The notes below the pieces were generated by a model. It saw nothing but the letters and a program-made list of their open reading frames with translations, was not told where the DNA came from and ran no database searches. From positions 48,147-112,146 of the forward strand of contig JAZSRA010000138.1 in assembly GCA_045538195.1 (NCBI GenBank): a DNA stretch of 64,000 nt, in the 5' to 3' direction. The position numbers and the translations under genes were made by a program. Positions 1 through 7,074 of the stretch are shown one piece after another (position 1 is the stretch's first letter; each line of letters starts with the position of its first letter). The stretch is from SVTX01 sp045538195 (lineage in GTDB: Bacteria > Bacillota > Clostridia > Oscillospirales > CAG-272).

Positions 1-1544
1 TCGAGGACGCTCCAAAAGGCGAGGAATACGCGGAGGATAGTGACGCCTACGGCAAGGTAGGCGGCACAAAGCCCTATTACATCGACCCCGGTTACGAATA
101 CGCATACGATTGCGTTAAGGACAAAAAATCTCTCGTCTTTTCAAACTCCCGTGAGGAGACCGAGTACGTCTGCGCCACGCTCCGTCAGATCGCAAAGCTT
201 CGCGGCGACGAGGACGGTCACATTCTCATTCACCACGGTAACCTTTCGGCATCTCTGCGCGAGGAGGCTGAAATGAAGATGCGCGACGACGAGGAGTTTG
301 CCGTCACCTGCGCGACGGTCACAATGGAGCTTGGCATCGACATCGGTCAGCTTGAACGGGTCATGCAGGTAGAAGCACCCAACAGTGTTTCAAGCTTTTT
401 GCAGCGTTTGGGAAGATCGGGCAGACGAAGCCAGACACCTGAGATGATGATGGTATTCCGCGAGGAGGAAGCGCTTCCCAACACTCCCCTCCCACAGCTC
501 ATACCGTGGGAATTACTTCGCGGTATCGCAATAATTCAGCTTTATATCGAGGAACGCTTTATCGAGCCGCCCTCACGCAAAAAAATGCCGTTCAGCCTGC
601 TATTCCATCAAACCCTTTCGATGCTGGCCTCCTGCGGCGAATTGACCCCCGCAAGGCTTGCGCAAAGAGTTCTTTCTCTGCCGCCCTTTCAGTTTGTCAG
701 CCGCGAAGATTACAAGGCTCTCATCGTTTCGATGCTCAATAACGAATTTATTGAGATGACCGAGGAAAAGGGTCTTATCGTGGGACTCGTGGGCGAAAGA
801 CTGCTAAAAAGCTTCAAGTTCTACGCAGTATTCAAGGACAGCGAGGATTTCACGGTTCGTTGCGGCTCGGACGAGATCGGCACTGTCACCACTCCTCCCC
901 CCGTGGGCGACCGATTTGCTCTGGCGGGACGAGTTTGGGAGGTCGAGGAGCTTGACGTCACAAGAAAGCTTATTTACGTCAAGAAGGTGGACGGAAAAAT
1001 GGAGGTTTCGTGGCCCGGTGACTTCGGCGAGATACACACCAAAATTTTGCGCCGTATGAGGCAGATACTCATCGAGGACACTGTTTATCCCTATCTCAAA
1101 GAAAACGCCGTAAAGCGCTTAAATCAAGCTCGTACGGTGGCGAGAAACACGGGAATGCTTGAACACTCTCTCGTGCATCTCGGCGGTTATTCTTGGTGTC
1201 TTTTCCCCTGGCTCGGCACACGCTCATTCCGTACTCTCCGCAAGTATATAAAGAAAAATGCCGCGGCAAACGGCATCAGCGGCATCGAGTTTGAGGGCTG
1301 CTATTACATCACATTTAAGATGGAAAAGGTGTCCGATATTCAGTTTGTTTCCCGTCTACTCGACGGTGTTGAGCGCGAGGGTATCGTCTGTGAGGCTCTC
1401 GTTGAAAACAGCGAAATACCCGTATTTGAAAAATACGACAACTATATTCCCCACGACCTGCTCCGCAAGGCTTACGCCGCGGATAAGCTCCGCGCAGATG
1501 AAGCCGAGGATCAGATAAGAGCGATATTTGAAGAATTTGAATAA
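1..1544 (+). CDS. DEAD/DEAH-box (Lhr-like superfamily 2) helicase, C-terminal part, 5' end outside window
   Basis: The reading frame is open from base 3, so the gene starts upstream of the window and about 513 codons are visible. The visible part starts in the second RecA-like domain. A motif IV-like stretch (SLVFSNSREE, about nt 129-158), HHGNLS (about 231-248), motif V (CATVTMELGIDIG, 309-347) and the arginine-finger motif VI (QRLGRSGRR, 402-428) are all present. The remaining 370 codons form a long C-terminal region of the kind seen in Lhr-type and other large bacterial SF2 helicases. The DEAD box and Walker A would lie upstream. An ATG at 273 is internal to this domain and is not the start. 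A perfect hairpin terminator follows the stop. The last 17 codons plus the terminator recur at 3068-3154. Exact subfamily and substrate (RNA or DNA) cannot be told from this fragment. Confidence 0.85.
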   Translation, partial: EDAPKGEEYAEDSDAYGKVGGTKPYYIDPGYEYAYDCVKDKKSLVFSNSREETEYVCATLRQIAKLRGDEDGHILIHHGNLSASLREEAEMKMRDDEEFAVTCATVTMELGIDIGQLERVMQVEAPNSVSSFLQRLGRSGRRSQTPEMMMVFREEEALPNTPLPQLIPWELLRGIAIIQLYIEERFIEPPSRKKMPFSLLFHQTLSMLASCGELTPARLAQRVLSLPPFQFVSREDYKALIVSMLNNEFIEMTEEKGLIVGLVGERLLKSFKFYAVFKDSEDFTVRCGSDEIGTVTTPPPVGDRFALAGRVWEVEELDVTRKLIYVKKVDGKMEVSWPGDFGEIHTKILRRMRQILIEDTVYPYLKENAVKRLNQARTVARNTGMLEHSLVHLGGYSWCLFPWLGTRSFRTLRKYIKKNAAANGISGIEFEGCYYITFKMEKVSDIQFVSRLLDGVEREGIVCEALVENSEIPVFEKYDNYIPHDLLRKAYAADKLRADEAEDQIRAIFEEFE

Positions 1545-1603
1545 ATTAATCTACCCCCCGACAATACTGTCGGGGGGTAGACCTAAGTGCGTCTGCAAAA
1601 AAT
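1494..1603 (+). repeat. Copy A of a duplicated segment (helicase 3' end + terminator)
   Basis: This segment holds the last 17 codons of the helicase, its stop, the terminator hairpin and about 20 bp beyond. It matches 3068-3176 with scattered substitutions; the closest part is TTTGAAGAATTTGAATAAAT and the hairpin arms. Copy A is the one attached to the intact gene. Confidence 0.8.
1551..1580 (+). terminator. Terminator of the helicase gene
   Basis: Perfect 13-bp stem CTACCCCCCGACA / TGTCGGGGGGTAG with an ATAC loop, six bases after the stop codon. No long T-run follows. The same stem with a GTAT loop recurs at 3125-3154. Confidence 0.75.
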
Positions 1604-1625
1604 TTGATTATTGTTTGGGGATTTG

Positions 1626-2270
1626 TTAAGAAATGATATTGTTTTCTATTAGTGCATCACGAAAATTATCAGAAAGCTGATAGGCATAATTGAAATCCAT
1701 ATTGTGGATAAAGACATAGTAAATTTCGTCTTTTACCCAAATCTCCGCATCGATGTATAAAGAATTATGCTTTTGGGACCGCAAGCGCATTTTTTTATAT
1801 TTACTATGTGATCCTCCAGCTTGTATAGTGTTTTGGGTGAAAATTTCAGAAAACTCAAATGCTATCGTTGTTCCCTCAACAATAAAAATCTCTTTTTTAT
1901 AGTCAAAGGTTTCTTTGAAAAAAAACACTTCTTCTTGGGGAGGAAAGATATAATCGGGAGACTCGGTTGTGTAAGAATAATAATACTGAGCGATATTAAA
2001 AGGAAAACAATAATACCATCCCAGATCATGCCAATCTTCTTTATCGATATCTATGTGAAACATACCGTATTTTTCACAAGAATAATATTTTTCATTTTGG
2101 TATTCCAAATAGTATACTTCCTGTTCCTCATCATAGCGGTAGTCTACATTTCGATATATATCAGTATCAAGATCGAACATTCCGGCAACCATATAATGAA
2201 CATAATTGCAAGATGAAAATGACATTATAACAATTATAAGTAATGATATCGCAATAATTCGTTTACACAT
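1626..2270 (-). CDS. Putative lipoprotein of unknown function
   Basis: The protein has 214 aa. The N-terminus is a classic lipoprotein signal: positive MCKR, a hydrophobic stretch, then a lipobox-like SFSSC ending at Cys21. The mature part is very rich in Tyr, Phe, Asp and Glu and should face outside the membrane. I recognise no family. A GGAG ribosome site lies five bases before the ATG. It follows the 185-aa membrane protein by 29 bp and probably shares the promoter at 2951-2979. Base composition is clearly more AT-rich than the helicase to the left and the rny region to the right, which suggests acquired cargo. It lies between the two copies of the helicase tail. Confidence 0.7.
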   Translation of the reverse strand: MCKRIIAISLLIIVIMSFSSCNYVHYMVAGMFDLDTDIYRNVDYRYDEEQEVYYLEYQNEKYYSCEKYGMFHIDIDKEDWHDLGWYYCFPFNIAQYYYSYTTESPDYIFPPQEEVFFFKETFDYKKEIFIVEGTTIAFEFSEIFTQNTIQAGGSHSKYKKMRLRSQKHNSLYIDAEIWVKDEIYYVFIHNMDFNYAYQLSDNFRDALIENNIIS

Positions 2271-2299
2271 AATTGCTCCAAAACATTAATAAATATTTT

Positions 2300-2857
2300 T
2301 TAATCGGTATATAGCCATCTCACATATTGATAAGTCAACACTTCACCGGTTGCTTCATCCACTACAGTATATTCCATACCAACATATTCGTCTGGAACGC
2401 CGTCTATCGATTGTAAAACAGCAATTTTTTGTAAAATTGTTTTAGCTTGTGTTCGAATTGATTGGTATTCTTCTCCATTGGGATCGGTGCCGTGTGGTAT
2501 ATATACTGTTAATTCTTTAAAATCAGATGAAATAGAGAAGGGCTCTTTGTCAGGATATTCCGAAAATCCTGATAACCATTCGGTTTTTTTCCATGCTTGA
2601 GCTTGATATCGTGTTAGTCTCAAAGTCAATACTCCACTTTCATCTATGTAAGCTCTTTTTCTTAAATCGCCCGTTTCATCGTAAAATTCAAAATATGTAT
2701 CCATAAATTCCTCGGGAGAAACTCCAAATAAGTACATACAGTGTTTAGGGGGCAAGTACAACTCTAAGTAAGTATCAATAAATATATAACATATATTAGC
2801 TACCAAGATACCGACCACCAATATGATAATCACTGCAATAATTTTTTTCTTATTCAT
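2300..2857 (-). CDS. Membrane-anchored protein of unknown function
   Basis: The protein has 185 aa: a short basic start (MNKKK), one hydrophobic segment at about residues 6-28 acting as an uncleaved anchor or signal peptide, and an extracytoplasmic domain of about 150 residues with no motif I recognise. An AAAGGGG ribosome site precedes the ATG, and a consensus promoter lies about 95 bp upstream. It heads a two-gene unit with the downstream lipoprotein. AT-rich composition and position between the duplicated helicase tails mark it as accessory DNA. Confidence 0.65.
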   Translation of the reverse strand: MNKKKIIAVIIILVVGILVANICYIFIDTYLELYLPPKHCMYLFGVSPEEFMDTYFEFYDETGDLRKRAYIDESGVLTLRLTRYQAQAWKKTEWLSGFSEYPDKEPFSISSDFKELTVYIPHGTDPNGEEYQSIRTQAKTILQKIAVLQSIDGVPDEYVGMEYTVVDEATGEVLTYQYVRWLYTD

Positions 2858-2950
2858 AGCAAACCCCTTTCTATAGATGAAGTTGAATTACAGATAATAT
2901 GATACCCCGTATAAATTTTTGAAGAACTATTCCCATATGTTGGCTTGTAT

Positions 2951-2979
2951 ATTATATCATACATTACATTGAATGTCAA
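2951..2979 (-). promoter_or_regulatory. SigA-type promoter for the 2300-2857 / 1626-2270 gene pair
   Basis: On the minus strand, TTGACA (2974-2979), a 17-bp spacer and TATAAT (2951-2956). Both hexamers match the consensus perfectly. Confidence 0.8.
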
Positions 2980-3033
2980 TACAGCTCCCGTTAATGACTA
3001 TTTATCCAAACAAAAAATTAGCCCGCCGAGAAA

Positions 3034-3067
3034 ATTTGAAGACAAGGCGCACCGGAGAAAGCAGGGT
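3034..3067. repeat. Partial copy of the 12149-12268 palindromic repeat
   Basis: The stretch AAGACAAGGCGCACCGGAG is shared exactly with the left arm of the imperfect palindrome at 12149-12268, and weaker similarity continues for a few bases. The right half of the repeat is absent: the match stops where the duplicated helicase tail begins (3068), so this looks like a recombination junction. Confidence 0.6.
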
Positions 3068-3118
3068 GCAGACGAGGCCGAGGATCAGATCAGACGAATT
3101 TTTGAAGAATTTGAATAA
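3068..3118 (+). pseudogene. Duplicated C-terminal end of the helicase gene (17 codons)
   Basis: Read in frame this gives ADEAEDQIRRIFEEFE and a stop. The intact helicase ends ADEAEDQIRAIFEEFE. No start codon or upstream helicase sequence is attached, so it is a fragment. The differences are mostly silent or conservative, which points to an older duplication or to acquisition from a related strain rather than to a recent copy. Confidence 0.75.
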
Positions 3119-3124
3119 ATTAAT

Positions 3125-3154
3125 CTACCCCCCGACAGTATTGTCGGGGGGTAG
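3125..3154 (+). terminator. Second copy of the helicase terminator hairpin
   Basis: Arms identical to 1551-1580 (13-bp stem), with loop GTAT in place of ATAC. It has no functional gene of its own on the plus strand. Similarity to copy A continues weakly to about 3176. Confidence 0.7.
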
Positions 3155-3262
3155 GAGTAAGTTCGGCTGGAAAAATAACAATTAATAGGTCGAGATATAC
3201 AGTTTATAACTCGCCGATGTCAAGTACAAACATTTTGCAGCGAGCATAACCTCTATACAATT

Positions 3263-3928
3263 TTATCCGTGCTGTGCGTATTGTGAAAACATGTTGTCTG
3301 CAACTGCCTTTGCAAATGGAACATTCAATTTAGGATATACTTCATTCATTATTTTTCTTGCTTCTTCAATTTTTTTCTGCTTGAATAAAAATATGGCGTT
3401 TAGATATTTCACCATATTTTCCGTTTCGTTAGTTCCCTTTAAAGATTCATAGTAACCTTCTGCAGTTTTCAAGTCATTCTGAAGCAGATAATACATACAC
3501 AACCAACTGCTTTTAAATGCTTTTCTGTGCTTTATAGCATTAATATGCTTTAAAAATTTTTCGCTGTCTTCTTTTGCTAAAAAGGAAACTGCGAGCATTC
3601 CGTTAAGGTCATCAATTATGCGTCTTACGTTTGGAAAAGGCGATGTTTTTGATATGATATAATACCATTTAGTTATTTTTTTGCCTTTTGAAATAACAAC
3701 ATCATAGTTTCCTGACAAATAAGCATTGTATGCTTTCATATAAAGTCCTCTTGCAACAAGACTGACTATAAAAAATATAAAGATCAGAATTAGCAAAACA
3801 AAGGGCAGTGCTATTATGGCAAGAGATCCAAAAATCGTGATGAAGGCACGAAGCAAATCTCTTATACTAATAAACAAACAGACAATAAAAACATAAATAA
3901 CGTATAATATCTGATTTAACGTTTCCAT
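3263..3928 (-). CDS. Integral membrane protein with C-terminal helical-repeat-like domain
   Basis: The protein has 221 aa from the ATG at 3928, chosen because a GAGGTG site lies just upstream; an earlier in-frame ATG at 4060 has no such site and would add an unlikely 44-residue lead. About residues 1-70 hold two hydrophobic segments (around 7-25 and 35-60). The rest is soluble, with alternating helices reminiscent of tetratricopeptide-type solenoids (for example KTAEGYYESLKG and LFKQKKIEEARKIMNEVYP). That is my reading of the pattern, not a firm family match. It belongs to the low-GC patch beside the immunity gene. Confidence 0.6.
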   Translation of the reverse strand: METLNQILYVIYVFIVCLFISIRDLLRAFITIFGSLAIIALPFVLLILIFIFFIVSLVARGLYMKAYNAYLSGNYDVVISKGKKITKWYYIISKTSPFPNVRRIIDDLNGMLAVSFLAKEDSEKFLKHINAIKHRKAFKSSWLCMYYLLQNDLKTAEGYYESLKGTNETENMVKYLNAIFLFKQKKIEEARKIMNEVYPKLNVPFAKAVADNMFSQYAQHG

Positions 3929-4067
3929 ACACACCTCAAAAAATAAAAATTGTATTAAATTATCGGGATAACAGTGGTGTTTTTGTCCAGTAGTCAAAAA
4001 CTCACCTTCGAAGAAGAGGGGAAAATGTCTATTATGCATTTTAAATTTCAGTGATAACAAATTCGCA

Positions 4068-4712
4068 TCAATCAGAAAAGTACATATTTTTCAAGATCCC
4101 ATCTCCAAAAGAAATGATTTTGTACTCCTTGTTCTCAAACTTTTTCATATACTTTTCGTATTCAGAAGAAAACCAATCGTCAACTGAATCCCACGATTCA
4201 AGTACTTCTTCGCTCCCCTCAAAGCAAGTATATACCCGTTTGACAGGGGACGGGTCGTCAGCATCCACATAGGCATATTTATGAGTCTCCTGTCCGATGT
4301 ATGTCGCAAAAAATAGCCGTCCGTCGCCCCAATATTTCCTCTCGCGCGGAGAATTACCCCACGTATCAATCCAATGTATTGGAGTATACTCTCTTCCGCC
4401 ATGGGTTGGTCTGAGTCTTTGCTGAGGCTCAAGTCCGCCGATTCTGATTTGTTTGTCAAAGAGACTCATGCCGTTCGTATATTTGTAAAGTTGCTTCAAT
4501 TCTTCGGGGAAATGACGCATATAACAACTTGCATATTCATCTATTTGCGCGTCTATTAACGGCGGATACATCTCGACGAGATAGTTTTTGTCAACATCAC
4601 TTTTTTCCGCTCTCAACTCTTTAATTGGGAAAAAAAATTTCGCGTTTGCCACATCCGTGGTATATTCGTTTTTCTCCAGTTCCTGAAGAATCTTTATGGT
4701 TTTTTCTAACAT
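4068..4712 (-). CDS. SMI1/KNR4 (SUKH) family protein, probable immunity protein
   Basis: The protein has 214 aa. The start at 4712 is set by an AAGGAG site at 4720-4725, seven bases upstream; a possible earlier ATG at 4733 would place that site inside the gene. The central segment FPEELKQLYKYTNGMSLF carries the SUKH signature (acidic/leucine helix followed by the NG turn), and a hydrophobic-aromatic C-terminal half follows (VYTCFEGSEEVLESWDSVDDW). SUKH proteins are known as immunity partners of nuclease toxins in contact-dependent and polymorphic toxin systems. Here the gene starts 27 bp after the stop of a nuclease-toxin fragment on the same strand, the normal toxin-then-immunity order. The toxin is broken, so this is an orphan immunity gene or a remnant. 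Confidence 0.72.
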   Translation of the reverse strand: MLEKTIKILQELEKNEYTTDVANAKFFFPIKELRAEKSDVDKNYLVEMYPPLIDAQIDEYASCYMRHFPEELKQLYKYTNGMSLFDKQIRIGGLEPQQRLRPTHGGREYTPIHWIDTWGNSPRERKYWGDGRLFFATYIGQETHKYAYVDADDPSPVKRVYTCFEGSEEVLESWDSVDDWFSSEYEKYMKKFENKEYKIISFGDGILKNMYFSD

Positions 4713-4719
4713 TTGTTTT

Positions 4720-4725
4720 CTCCTT
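4720..4725 (-). promoter_or_regulatory. Ribosome binding site deciding the SUKH gene start
   Basis: AAGGAG on the minus strand with a seven-base spacer to the ATG at 4712. Confidence 0.75.
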
Positions 4726-4738
4726 ACTTGCATTTAAA

Positions 4739-4967
4739 TTAGTTGTACGGTATTGGTCTAATGCTGTTTGTTGGTGTGCGCCAATTGTTATAATGCTGAT
4801 AAAAATGATCTGCTCTTGTTAAAAAAATAATATTGCTTGGATCTCCCGCCATTGAAGGGTCGTAACTTACGCTAACAACATGGTGTCCTTCATATCCTTT
4901 AACCTTTCCAGTTGTAAGGATTTCATCTCTTTGTGAGGGAGTCCATTTATAAGTAGAAGTACAATTT
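4739..4967 (-). pseudogene. Frameshifted C-terminal fragment of a GHH-type (HNH/Endo VII) nuclease toxin
   Basis: Two adjacent minus-strand frames join across a one-base shift near 4918-4922. The first gives YKWTPSQRDEI, bounded upstream by TAA at 4968-4970. The second continues LTTGKVKGYEGHHVVSVS, then MAGDPSNIIFLTRADHFYQH, then NNWRTPTNSIRP and a stop at 4739. The order W-P-x-Q ... G-K-x-x-G-Y-E-GHH ... AGDPxNIxFLTRxxH ... NW is the pattern of toxin nuclease domains with the GHH signature, as known from polymorphic toxins. No start codon or delivery domain is attached, so only the last 75 or so codons survive. The intact SUKH gene follows. Family name is by recognition, not by search. Confidence 0.65.
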
Positions 4968-5024
4968 TAGATTATTGGTTTCTATTTGCCATGCATATAT
5001 TGGCAGAGTTTACAAGTGGTTTTA

Positions 5025-5063
5025 AAAAAAACTACCCAACTTCTTTATAGAAAGCTGGGTAGT
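5025..5063 (-). terminator. Intrinsic terminator downstream of rny
   Basis: On the minus strand, a CTACCCAGCTT...AAGTTGGGTAG stem (one G.T pair) followed by eight T. It lies 130 bp after the rny stop. The DNA between (5064-5192) shows no coding frame. Confidence 0.75.
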
Positions 5064-5192
5064 GGGTTATCAAATATATTATCTATCCGGCTGTGCCGTG
5101 GTAATATGCCTCTGTGTTCTATGTTAAATATATGTGAATCCTTAACTGTAACTAAGGAACAAAGATTACAGAATTTTCTGTATATTTGATTA

Positions 5193-6746
5193 TTACTTCG
5201 CGTAGTCGACTGCGCGGCTCTCGCGAATGAGATTGATCTTGATCTGTCCGGGATACTTGACTTCATTCTGGATCTTCGCTGCCATCTCGCGCGCGATGAC
5301 CTTCATGCCTGCGTCGTTGACCTCCTCGGGCTTGACCATAACTCTGATCTCACGTCCTGCCTGGATAGCGAATGCCTTGTCGATTCCGTCAAAGCTCTTT
5401 GCGATCTCTTCAAGCTTTTCAAGACGCTTGATGTAATTTCCCATATCCTCGCGTCTCGCTCCGGGTCTTGCGGCACTGATAGCGTCGGCTGCCTGAACAA
5501 GCACTGCGATGATAGTCTTGGGTTCAACGTCGTTGTGGTGCGCTTCGATAGCGTGGACGACCTCGCGGCTTTCCTTATACTTCTTAACTGCGTTAACACC
5601 GATCTCAACGTGTGAGCCTTCAACGTCGTGGGGGAATGCTTTACCAATATCGTGGAGCAGACCTGCGCGCTTTGCAAGATTTGAGTCTACGCCAAGCTCG
5701 TCTGCCATGATACCTGCCAGGAACGCAACCTCGATAGAATGTTTGAGAACATTCTGACCGTAGCTGGTTCTGTATTTAAGTCTTCCGAGCAGTCTGACAA
5801 GCTCGGGATTGATTCCGTGGATTCCGACCTCAAAGGTAGCTCGCTCACCCGCCTGCTTGACGGATATGTCAACCTCTTTCTGTGCCTTCTCCACCATTTC
5901 CTCGATTCTTGCGGGATGGATTCGTCCGTCCGAGATAAGTCTTTCAAGAGCAATTCTCGCAACCTCACGTCTCACGGGGTCAAATCCCGACAAGGTTATC
6001 GTCTCAGGGGTATCGTCAATAATAAGTTCTACACCTGTGAGCGTTTCAATCTTCTGGATGTTACGACCCTCACGACCGATAATTCTACCCTTCATTTCCT
6101 CGCTGGGCAGTGCCACGCTGGAAACGGTAGCCTCGGATACGTGATCGGATGCGTATCTCTGAATTGCCAGAGACAGAATGTTTTTCGCCTTGTCGTCTGC
6201 TTCTTCCTTGAACTGAGTTTCAAGCTCGTCAAGTCTTTGAGCAAGCTCGTGCTTGACCTCGGACTCAACTCTTTCAATAAGCTCTTCCTTAGCTCGCTCG
6301 GATGAGTAACCCGAAATTTCTTCAAGCTTTTTGAGCTGCTCTTCGATGATCTCGTCCTCTTTTTCCTGAAGAATATCGTAATCCTTGATCTTTTTATCAA
6401 GAATCTCATTCTTCTTTTCAAGAGCTTCGGACTTTTTGTCAAGAGTTTCCTCTTTCTTGTTCAGACGGTTTTCGGTACGCGCGATCTCGTTTCTTCGTTC
6501 CTTGATCTCGCGGTCAAGTTCATTTCTCTGAGCCATGATCGTTTCCTTAGCCTCGATCAGGGACTCCTTTTTCGCCGACTCGGCATTTTTCTTCGCCTCA
6601 CTGACTATCTTGGCAGCCTCTGCCTCCGCAGAGCCTATCTTTGCTTCACCGATCTTCTTTCTGACGACAAATCCGACAAGAAATCCAAGAGCAATACCGA
6701 CAATAGCGCATACAACGATTGTAGGTATAGCAATTTCAATTGGCAT
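5193..6746 (-). CDS. rny: Ribonuclease Y
   Basis: RNase Y is the membrane-anchored endoribonuclease that starts mRNA decay in many Bacillota. The protein has 517 aa (family about 520) from the ATG at 6746, which has AGGAGG at 6759-6764; an upstream in-frame start at 6872 would add 42 basic residues before the membrane segment and is unlikely. Domains in order: one transmembrane helix (about 5-28), a long coiled coil (about 35-195), a KH domain with GREGRNI at 224-230, and an HD metal phosphohydrolase domain with HDIGKA at 365-370. It has its own consensus promoter, whose -35 box lies inside the terminator hairpin of tldE. The YlbF/YmcA-like gene at 17123 encodes a member of the family known in B. 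subtilis to tune RNase Y. Confidence 0.96.
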   Translation of the reverse strand: MPIEIAIPTIVVCAIVGIALGFLVGFVVRKKIGEAKIGSAEAEAAKIVSEAKKNAESAKKESLIEAKETIMAQRNELDREIKERRNEIARTENRLNKKEETLDKKSEALEKKNEILDKKIKDYDILQEKEDEIIEEQLKKLEEISGYSSERAKEELIERVESEVKHELAQRLDELETQFKEEADDKAKNILSLAIQRYASDHVSEATVSSVALPSEEMKGRIIGREGRNIQKIETLTGVELIIDDTPETITLSGFDPVRREVARIALERLISDGRIHPARIEEMVEKAQKEVDISVKQAGERATFEVGIHGINPELVRLLGRLKYRTSYGQNVLKHSIEVAFLAGIMADELGVDSNLAKRAGLLHDIGKAFPHDVEGSHVEIGVNAVKKYKESREVVHAIEAHHNDVEPKTIIAVLVQAADAISAARPGARREDMGNYIKRLEKLEEIAKSFDGIDKAFAIQAGREIRVMVKPEEVNDAGMKVIAREMAAKIQNEVKYPGQIKINLIRESRAVDYAK

Positions 6747-6966
6747 TTTCCCTTTACACCTCCTTTTTCTTTCGTTTCGTTTTTCTTTTTCAAAGCAAAT
6801 AGGTATATTGCGCAAGCCTGTCGCTTTGAGGACGGTTACGCATTTATTGAAAACGGTTTTTGTCTTAAACAAAACAAATTTACCTACTCAATCAAATAAT
6901 AATTATTAAAGCCGAAAAATTTGAAAATTTTACCGCATTTTAATAATTTATTATACACCTTGTTAT

Positions 6967-6995
6967 ATTATAAATAAAATAAGGCGTTTTGTCAA
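6967..6995 (-). promoter_or_regulatory. SigA-type promoter of rny
   Basis: On the minus strand, TTGACA (6990-6995), 17-bp spacer, TATAAT (6967-6972). The leader to the rny ATG is about 215 nt long. The -35 hexamer falls within the downstream arm of the hairpin at 6983-7026. Confidence 0.82.
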
Positions 6996-7026
6996 TAGTT
7001 TTTTGCAACACCATTGACAAAACGCC
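6983..7026 (-). terminator. Terminator hairpin of the tgt-tldE operon, overlapping the rny promoter
   Basis: Perfect 14-bp inverted repeat GGCGTTTTGTCAAT / ATTGACAAAACGCC with a 16-nt loop, 49 bp after the tldE stop. On the minus strand it is followed by TTATTTTATTTAT rather than a pure T-run. Each arm contains a TTGACA or its complement. Confidence 0.65.
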
Positions 7027-7074
7027 AAAAAATTCAAAAAATATTCATATAATAGGCAAATATATCGCGTGGAA

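Noticed and set aside
2973..3185. A 70-codon plus-strand open frame over the duplicated helicase tail
   Set aside because: It reads the tail and the terminator hairpin in the wrong frame and has no ribosome site; the homologous frame is the 17-codon fragment at 3068-3118.
4051..4272. Small plus-strand frames opposite the SUKH gene
   Set aside because: They are shadows of the minus-strand gene, without ribosome sites or promoters.
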